From NCBI GenBank assembly GCA_015179025.1, contig WHUX01000169.1, positions 1 through 64,000 on the forward strand: a DNA stretch of 64,000 nucleotides, written 5' to 3'. The position numbers and the translations under genes were made by a program. Positions 56,230 to 64,000 of the stretch are shown here, piece after piece. Origin of the DNA: Terfezia claveryi (taxonomy: Eukaryota; Ascomycota; Pezizomycetes; Pezizales; Pezizaceae). Every line of letters begins with the position of its first letter. The first letter of the stretch is position 1. A model generated the notes under the pieces. The model worked only from the letters and a program-made list of their open reading frames with translations. It searched no databases and was not told where the DNA came from.

Positions 56230-57830
56230 CGAGAAACTCATGCTTTTGGAGACTTATTAGTATATATGCGAGAATCTCATGCTTTTGGGACTTATAGATT
56301 GATTCCATGTATGTCTAGAGGCTGCGAATGCATAAGTTTCTTGCCTATGCATATATATTAGTCTCTAAAAGCACGACTTTCTTGCATATATACTAATCAG
56401 CCTCAAAAGCACGAGTTTCTCGCATATATACTAATAAGCCTCTAAAGCAGGAGATTCTCGCATATATATATATATATCTCCAAAAGCATGAGATTCTCGC
56501 ATATATATATATATATCTCCAAAAGCATGAGTTTCTCGCATATATACTAATAAGCCTCAAAAGCACGAGATTCTCCCATATATACTAATAAGCCTCAAAA
56601 GCACGAGATTCTCGCATATATATATATATATCTCCAAAAGCATGAGATTCTCGCATATATACTAATAAGCCTCAAAAGCACGAGAATCTCGCATATATAC
56701 TAATAAGCCTCCAAAGCAGGAGATTCTCGCATATATATATATATATCTCCAAAAGCATGAGATTATCGCATATATATATATATATCTCCAAAAGCATGAG
56801 ATTATCGCATATATATATATATATCTCCAAAAGCATGAGTTTCTCGCGCATATATACTAATAAGCCTCAAAAGCACGAGATTCTCGCATATATACTAATA
56901 AGCCTCCAAAGCACGAGATTCTCGCATATATACTAATAAGCCTCCAAAGCAGGAGATTCTCGCATATATATATATATATCTCCAAAAGCATGAGATTATC
57001 GCATATATATATATATATCTCCAAAAGCATGAGTTTCTCGCGCATATATACTAATAAGCCTCAAAAGCACGAGATTCTCGCATATATACTAATAAGCCTC
57101 CAAAGCAGGAGATTCTCGCATATATATATATATATCTCCAAAAGCATGAGATTATCGCATATATATATATATATCTCCAAAAGCATGAGATTATCGCATA
57201 TATATATATATATCTCCAAAAGCATGAGTTTCTCGCGCATATATACTAATAAGCCTCAAAAGCACGAGATTCTCGCATATATACTAATAAGCCTCCAAAG
57301 CACGAGATTCTCGCATATATACTAATAAGCCTCCAAAGCAGGAGATTCTCGCATATATATATATATATCTCCAAAAGCATGAGATTATCGCATATATATA
57401 TATATATCTCCAAAAGCATGAGTTTCTCGCGCATATATACTAATAAGCCTCAAAAGCACGAGATTCTCGCATATATACTAATAAGCCTCCAAAGCAGGAG
57501 ATTCTCGCATATATATATATATATCTCCAAAAGCATGAGATTATCGCATATATATATATATATCTCCAAAAGCATGAGTTTCTCGCGCATATATACTAAT
57601 AAGCCTCAAAAGCACGAGATTCTCGCATATATACTAATAAGCCTCTAAAGCACGAGATTCTCGCATATATATATATATATATATCTCCAAAAGCATGAGT
57701 TTCTCGCCTATATGCTAATAAACCTCAAAAGCACGAGTTTCTCGCATATATACTAATGAGCCTCAAAAGCACGAGATTCACGCATATATATATAAGTATA
57801 TAAGTCTCCAAAAGCATGAGTTTCTCGCAT
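56230..57830 (+). repeat. 38-39-bp minisatellite with ~194-bp higher-order period, P2 centre
   Basis: Two unit types alternate: CTCCAAAAGCATGAG + TA tract, and CTAATAAGCCTCAAAAGCAC + GAGATTCTCGC. TTTCTCGCGCATATATA marks the higher-order block at about 56840, 57036, 57231, 57424 and 57581. Every type-2 unit holds the palindrome CGAGATTCTCG. The P1 loop sequence appears once at 56290-56360. Confidence 0.9.
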
Positions 57831-58159
57831 ACACAAGTCCATATGAACAAGCCCGCCATCAGTGCTCATCTTCCATACCTATTACCCACTTCGGTAAACT
57901 CACGGCTGGCGGGCACATCTAGCCTGAAACATGCATGTGCTGATCTGTCACACCAGCGTGCGCAAATCTGCCCTCCGACCAATCAACACATATTTCCCGG
58001 CCGCGTCAACCAACACATATTTCCAGGCTGCGCGACCCAACAGAACACGAGAGCACGTGTGCCCCCTCTTTTCACAGGTATGACACATAACGCAGCCAGC
58101 CAGTAGTCGGCGGAAGGTCAAGCAGCCAGCGCTGAGGTTAGGACTCCCCCAGTACACTC

Positions 58160-59180
58160 TCGAGATATCCCCCATCTATATGCCAGGTGCGTGAACTCGC
58201 CAGACAACCCGCGGACTCTATGTGAAGGCCTAGCTAATTGCTCTTAGGACGCCCAAAGTGCAGTTGCGAGATATCCCCAATCTATGTGGGCAGACACAGG
58301 CATAGCTAGGTAAGTAAACTCGCCAGAAAACAAGCGGACTCTATGTGAAGGCATTGCTAATTGCTCTTAGGACGCCCAAAGTGCAGTTGCGAGATATCCC
58401 CAATCTATGTGCGCAGACACAGGCATAGCTAGGTACTTAAACTCGCCAGAAAACAAGCGGACTCTATGTGAAGGCATTGCTAATTGTTCTTAGGACGCCC
58501 AAAGTGCAGTTGCGAGATATCCCCAATCTATTTGGGCAGACACAGGCATAGCTAGGTACGTAAACTCGCCAGAAAACAAGCGGACTCTATGTGAAGGCAT
58601 TGCTAATTGCTCTTAGGACGCCCAAAGTGCAGTTGCGAGATATCCCCTAAAACATATGCGTAGACATAGCTAGGTATGTGAACTCGCTAGAAAACCAAAG
58701 GACCCTATGTCAAGGCCTCGCTAATTGTTCTTAGGACGCCCCAAGTGCAGTTGCGAGATATCCCCCATCTATATGCGCAGACACAGGCATAGCCAGGTAT
58801 GTGAACTCACCAGAAAACCAGCGGACTCCATGTGAGGGCATTGCTAATTTCTCTTAGGACTCCGCAGAGATATCCCCTATCAATATGCACAGACATAGCT
58901 AGGTGTGTGAACTCGCCAGAAAACTAGCGGACTCTATGTGGAGGCATTGCTAATTGCTCTTAGGACTCCGCAAGTGCACTCCCGAGATATCCTCTATCAA
59001 TATGCACAGACATAGCTAGGTACGTGGACTCGACAGCAAATCCGCTGTGGGACTGCCTAGCTAATTGCTCTTAGGAGACACCCGACATATCCCCTATCAA
59101 TATGCGCAGACATAGCTAGGTACGTGGACTCGCCAGCAAATCCGCGGACTCTGTGGGACTGCCTAGCTAATTGGTCTACT
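58160..59180 (-). repeat. 123-bp satellite array, P2 right arm
   Basis: Mirror of 54750-55910 with near-identical units (GCATAGCTAGGTAC, ACTCGCCAGAAAACAAGCGG, GTGCAGTTGCGAGATATC). Confidence 0.92.
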
Positions 59181-59868
59181 ACTAGGGGTTGCTCGTGGCA
59201 GTGGATAACTACATCAGCGAGGGTGGTTACTACTTTGGAGACTGCTGAGGTCTGGGAACGGCTGGATTATGGGAGGCATATGCGTAGGACAGAGTCCTAG
59301 TGGGATCTATGATGGAATGGTTCGGTGGAAGTACAAATATGGCTCATCAGTGTATATAGAAGCTCAAGTTCATATAGTGCATGCAATGTATTGCTTATAC
59401 CTGGCTGCCTTTGCCTGACTACCCCTCTCTGCCTTGCTGCGTTTGCCTGGCTGCTATTACCATTATTCTCCATGTGCGCCAAGTAGAGTGGACATGTTGC
59501 CTGTCAGGTAGTTGTGCCAGGGCGCACACCTGCGTTACAGAGGCATACTGCGCTCTTGTAGCACCTGGACGTTGCATGACTATGGATTGGCGCCTGGGGG
59601 CAGAAACAGTATACGGCTTGAGGGCGCGGATGGACAAGATAGGGCGCCAGGGCGCTGTTCTACGATGCTGAACCCTGGGGCGCAAAGCCCCAGGGTACAG
59701 CGTCACGGCATGGATCGCATTAACAACTGGCCGTGGGGCGCGCGCTGCAAGAGAGCGGCGCCCGGGCGACAACAGCCTTCCGCGCTGCGCCGTTAACTGT
59801 CAGTTTGTCTTTTGAACATCGCGGGCGTCGGGGGCCGCAAAGGCAAACTGCAATCGTTTCTGATGAAG

Positions 59869-62800
59869 AGGATATCCAGAAAATTCTTCACTAAACTCGT
59901 CAACTGCTGGTGGAAGCGAAGCATCTTTGAGCATTACCATATTTAAGTAAGTTGCTGCATTAATTAGCAGGTATTTTCTATTATTCTTCTTTACAAGAAA
60001 CCATGAATTTCTGTAAGGCCCAAAACTGTGTTCCAGTGCTCCACATTGAATTCTGTCCTTGCAAATTTTCGTAACCTCTAGAATCAATAGTTTAGGTACA
60101 CAAAAACTTGGTACTTGCCATGGTTCATGTGGAATGGTTGGAATTTGGTGCGGAGGCTCAACTTTCTCTCTGAAGACTCCTTTCTGTATGAAATCAAATG
60201 CTATTACTACTTCTCGATTGAACAAAACCTCTAACAAAATTTCCTTTTTCTGCACGGTGATGCCTTCTCCAATTTTCAGATCCTTGATAAATTCTGAAGT
60301 CAATCTAGAATCCTTCGAAATCCTTGAGAATTTAGGTATAATCCATCCTTTTTCATAGAGGGATAAATTAATGTTTGATTTATTAGCTTCACCAGATTTG
60401 GCATGACCCTCAAACAGCGATTGTTCCTATTCAATGTGTTTGTTACACCAATTTTCATCTCTGGCAGGTTTTGCACTATTCTCGTGAGGCTTATTCACGG
60501 GTCTTATCTTATCAGCTTTCCTCTTGTATAACGTCTGAATCCGTGATATCCTTTTTGCTTTTTCTTTGACTATTTTGCCCATAACGCCAGGGACTGATAC
60601 TTTTCAATAACTTTCACGTACTGCTTTCCTACTTAAAACAAACTTCTCCTTAATACCTGGAATATTATAATCAAAATCATAAACAACATCCTTAACAATA
60701 TTTTCAGGAATACTATGAATAGATTCTATCTTCTTCTCCTCTTTTCCTAACCCTTATTATAAGGTCAATAATTCCCGAGTTACTCATTGACTTTCTTCAT
60801 TTCCCTCTAGAGTCATAAATCTTGCCTCCTCTCTATTCCTCCCATGATTAGCTGGTACCGCACAGAACATAACCTCATTTTCATTGATGCCCATAACCAT
60901 AATGTAGCAATTTCTATCATCATGATTATCTTCCTTCATCTTGATAGACCTTACCCAAGGTCTGCCAAGTATGATTTCACAGGTTAGGTTTACCATTACA
61001 AAGAAACAACCACTGGTTACTACTCCTCCTATCATAATTGTAACTTTATGGCAGACTCCCACCACTCATATACTATGTCCCGTAGCCCCCTCTATAGACC
61101 AGTTCACTTTAACGTCAATTGGTATATTGTATTCCTTGACGATATCCTCCCTCACTAAGTTTAACTTGAATCCTCTATCAATTAGCATTTCCAACATATT
61201 TTCTGCATTATCATTTAGAGCTACAATGCATACTGGGCATGCCGCTGCGTAAAGCTCTCTATCCGACTCATTCCTGTACACCCGTGATATTACTGCATCT
61301 ATCTTTTTCTCTATGCAATGCTGCGTTTCTGTAATTCGTAGAACTCTTCTGATTCTAATACACCACTGTACTAACTCTGGCCCCGCTGTTGCTAGGATCT
61401 CTCCTGGATTGAGTCCTCTACCACTCATTAACTTATAAGCAATTATATCAAGGTCTAAGTTTTCCCTCATCCACATCCAAATAGGGACATTCTTAACTTC
61501 TTCTATTTCTTCAATCTTCTTTTCTTCCAGCTTCTCCTTTATCCTTTTCTTTTTAGGTTCAAGCTCCTTCAATTCCTCTATATCCTTCATTATCTCATCT
61601 TCCATTGTAGGCTCCTGTACCTTCTGTTCTTCTTACGGCTTTCTTTAGTTTGATGGTAGCTTCGGATTACTCGGTGGCCAGAATTTCATTCCTTCTCGAG
61701 ATTCTCTAGGAATAATTCCTTTCTTTATATTCCTAGATTCGCCTTGTGTTTGGACTGGCTTATAAATCATTGGCTGCCTATTCATCTTCCCACATTCATA
61801 TCCTTCTCCTTCATGGGTCATAGTCTTCACACTAGGCATTTGTTCTTGTAGTATTATTGTGCTGGAAATAGACTTAATCGAATCGATTTTTGATTCCTTA
61901 GTCTTTAACACTTTCTCTAACCATTCCTTCTGCCATTCAATTACCTGTCCATCCTTAGCTATCATTGGATAAGGCACCCTAATTGTCCCTTCCGTTCCTT
62001 CTTGTCCTAAGAATAGAGAGGCTCTATAGAAATGTACGTCTCCTCTTTCGATTGCCTTCTGGAAGTCCTTACATTCATCTCTCTTATGCATTCCACCATC
62101 CCAAAAACATCCTCGAAACCTTTGTCCCCCACCTTGATTTCCTGTATTGGATTGATAATCTCTTCATCCATACTGATTGAGATTGTACCGTTGTTGTGGT
62201 TTTTACAACTTAGGAGTCATTATGGCAATCTTCTTGAGCTCTACTAACTCAAGATCTCGCTTGATTGCTTCCTCTTTAGTACTTCACTGAGCTTCTAAGT
62301 ACTGAAGCTTCAAATCTCTCAGTTGGTTAATGATCTCATCCATAGGGTCTACCTTTTCCTGCTTCTTTGAGGTTTCCTTCTTCATCTCCTTGTGCTTACT
62401 ATCGTTCTTAAGTATCTTGACTTGAGGTACTGTTTCTTCATATTCTGTCTCATCTTCTTCTTCCCTAAAGAACCTTGTCATCTGTGACCCTTTATCCTCT
62501 AACTATTCCAATGCAGTTTGCTTGATGTCCTCCCACTTATCTATGTGTGTGTTAGGATTCTCTAGATCGATCTCACACTTCTTGCAAATCTTATCTCCTG
62601 CATGAATTTTGAAGGCTCACAAGAATAATATAATCTCAGTCCACTCATCCAACCTTTTTTTCTCCAATAACATTTCTGATCATTCACTGTATTAGATGAT
62701 GAACGAATGGTAGTTACCAGGACTTGGATTTTCCTTCTTTCTCATTTTCAATACTATCCTTCGTAAGTCCTTTACAGTGATCCTTTTCAACTCTAAGTCA

Positions 62801-63258
62801 CTAGCTCTGAAATCCTTCAACAGTTGCTTCTTGAATTCATCCCAATTGTTCTCCTTGTACATCCTAATTCTCTTGAGATATTTTCCAATTGATTTCTTAC
62901 AGTATTGGACAATTCTCTTTATTTTTTGCTCCTCTGTCTACGCAACTGTTAGATTATCCTATTTGGCAAGGAAATCAGAGACATCTATTCTATCAAAATA
63001 GGGTGCCCCCTTCTGACCAAGTAAAGGATAAAAGGCCACTGTGCCCAAAGTTGTAATTTGAACTTCACAAGGCACCACAAGACTATTTCTCCCTTCTCTC
63101 GCCTTTCGCTTTCCTGCTACTTTTGAGCTTTCTCCAGGCTCTTGATGATAGGCTCCCTCTTCTTCAGGAGACATTTTGTTCAAAAATAAGTCAATTTTAG
63201 TCAAAACCTTTTCTAGCTTTTCACTGCAAGAATAGGTTATGGACTGAGAACTATACAC
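59869..63258 (-). pseudogene. Element F copy 2: gag-protease-RT (Ty3-type), interrupted by P2
   Basis: Gag from about 63258 (YSCSEKLEKVLTKIDLFLNKM, FDRIDVSDFLAKWDNLTV, KRIVQYCKKSIGKYLKRIR), an acidic/basic tail (62284-62481) and a zinc knuckle CFWDGGMHKRDEC that has lost its second Cys to Asp. IERGDVHFYRASLFLGQEG follows. The protease region (61605-60784) has MLIDRGFKLNLV (the DxG site reads DRG) and EIILGRPWVRSI. The pre-RT and RT parts run to 59873: PPHQIPTIPHEPWQVPSF, CGALEHSFGPYRNSWFLVKK, LINAATYLNMV, VDEFSEEFSGYP. Scattered stops (for example near 62482, 62283, 61066 and 60601) show decay, milder than in copy 1. RT continues at 54115. Confidence 0.85.
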
Positions 63259-64000
63259 TTATATAGAAATTCTCCTTGTTAGTTGTTCTACTCTACTTCT
63301 TTTTCTTACTTACCTCTTAAACTTAGATACTATATCATTCAATTCTAAAAATTCGCTTCTTTCTGTTGTCTTCGAGGATCGCTTTGATCCTTTTTCTGTT
63401 CTTCATTTTTCCTTCTTCGTTCCTCTCTCTTTTCCAAGTTCCAGATCCTCTTCAAGTCTTTGTACATTTCCATTAGCATCTATACTATTATCATCTACAT
63501 CCATTTTTTCCACGACATTTTGATTAGCTTTCCGCTAACCATTCCTATAACTTCATATATTTCTGCTTCGTTTTTAGGACTCTCCGTCTTGTTTTTTTTT
63601 CTTCCTTTTGGTGATAACAATTTAGTGATAAACTTTCTAGTCGAAGGGACCAATATGAAGGCACTTCATTCCTAATAGAAGAATATTCACTAAAGGACTA
63701 AGTGAGAGCTTCAATAGTATCGCTAACTTAGAAAAGAAGAAAAGATAGAGAGATCACAAAAGTAGAATCATACATCACAAAATCACTGCTTTTTTTTCCC
63801 CTCCTTTGAGTTTTTTGTCTATAAAAATACCATAATAAACGTATCCTTCTGCTTTCCATCATAATAATATCATTATCAACCAACAAAACTAACTTTGTGC
63901 ATAATTCTGCCTCAAACTAACTCTCATACTGACCCCCATCTCTCTTAACACCCAAACAAGTTTGTTTGACAGTAATTTCTTCACCTTTCCCTTATTCTGA
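63259..64000 (-). mobile_element. Leader and LTR portion of element F copy 2, cut by window end
   Basis: Reverse complement of 32090-32880: shared blocks include AAGGGACCAA, ACTTAGTTC/AAGAACTAGG-like U5 sequence, TATAAAAATACATAATA, CTAACAAGACTAACTTTTAT and ACACCCGAACAAGCTGGTTTGAC. The LTR start lies beyond 64000. Confidence 0.65.

Larger units (their letters stand above)
54116..59868. repeat. Giant young palindrome P2 (5.75 kb), foldback-like insertion into element F
   Basis: Left arm 54116-56240 and right arm 57815-59868 are reverse complements. In the ~380 bp that I compared base by base (55921-56240 against 57815-58145) I found five differences. The outermost ~250 bp diverge much more. 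The centre (56240-57815) is minisatellite. Both sides show AGGA at the junction (54112-54115 and 59869-59872), and the RT reading frame is restored if the element and one AGGA are removed. No protein gene inside. The same repeat units build P1. Confidence 0.88.

Noticed and set aside
55951..58106. Nearly identical 96-codon ORFs in both arms of P2 (55951-56241 minus, 57816-58106 plus)
   Set aside because: Identity follows from the palindrome. The P1 copies are broken and there is no recognisable domain, so I treat them as chance frames.
54116..59868. P2 as an assembly or library hairpin artefact
   Set aside because: The arms carry several private differences, the outer 250 bp diverge strongly, and the flanks show a short duplication. 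Long-read confirmation would still be useful.

Overview
The window looks like a piece of a filamentous ascomycete (Pezizomycotina) genome, plausibly a leotiomycete, though the class is an inference. The host genes have short GT-AG introns of about 55-220 bp, fungal-type proteins (PNG1, eisosome PIL1, methionine aminopeptidase, kynurenine 3-monooxygenase) and moderate GC. The repeats are LTR retrotransposons carrying C-to-T / G-to-A nonsense changes of the RIP type.

Layout. (1) 1-16.0 kb is a gene-bearing block: the 3' part of PNG1 (+), PIL1 (-), a 5-kb stretch with no recognisable gene, MAP1 (-), a broken transposon-type DNA-binding gene (+) and BNA4/KMO (+). All four host genes could be spliced in silico with phases that agree at every junction. 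(2) 16.0-17.1 kb is a decayed fragment of mitochondrial elongation factor G and a dispersed repeat. (3) 17.1-26.7 kb holds a 5'-truncated-to-protease Ty3-type element (A, +) that stops exactly at an almost complete chromodomain Ty3/gypsy element (B, -; two 1.2-kb LTRs and a 5-kb interior). (4) 26.7-42.1 kb is a strongly AT-rich graveyard of nested LTR elements (G, C, F, A', D, E), all broken. (5) 42.1-59.9 kb contains two giant imperfect palindromes (about 43.15-53.10 kb and 54.12-59.87 kb). They are built almost wholly of tandem repeats (units of 123, 38-39, 34, 29 and about 15 bp). The second sits inside the reverse transcriptase of element F with a short AGGA flank duplication. (6) 59.9-64.0 kb is the rest of element F on the minus strand.

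Most notable points. Elements A and B both carry textbook -1 programmed frameshift signals between gag and pol: GGGAAAA or AAAAAAC, then a 5- or 6-nt spacer, then a 9- or 11-bp perfect stem. The palindromes resemble foldback elements, with one young (arms about 98-99% identical where I compared them) and one old. Three LTR families share palindromic motifs. The host genes are ordinary housekeeping genes and do not form a cluster or pathway.
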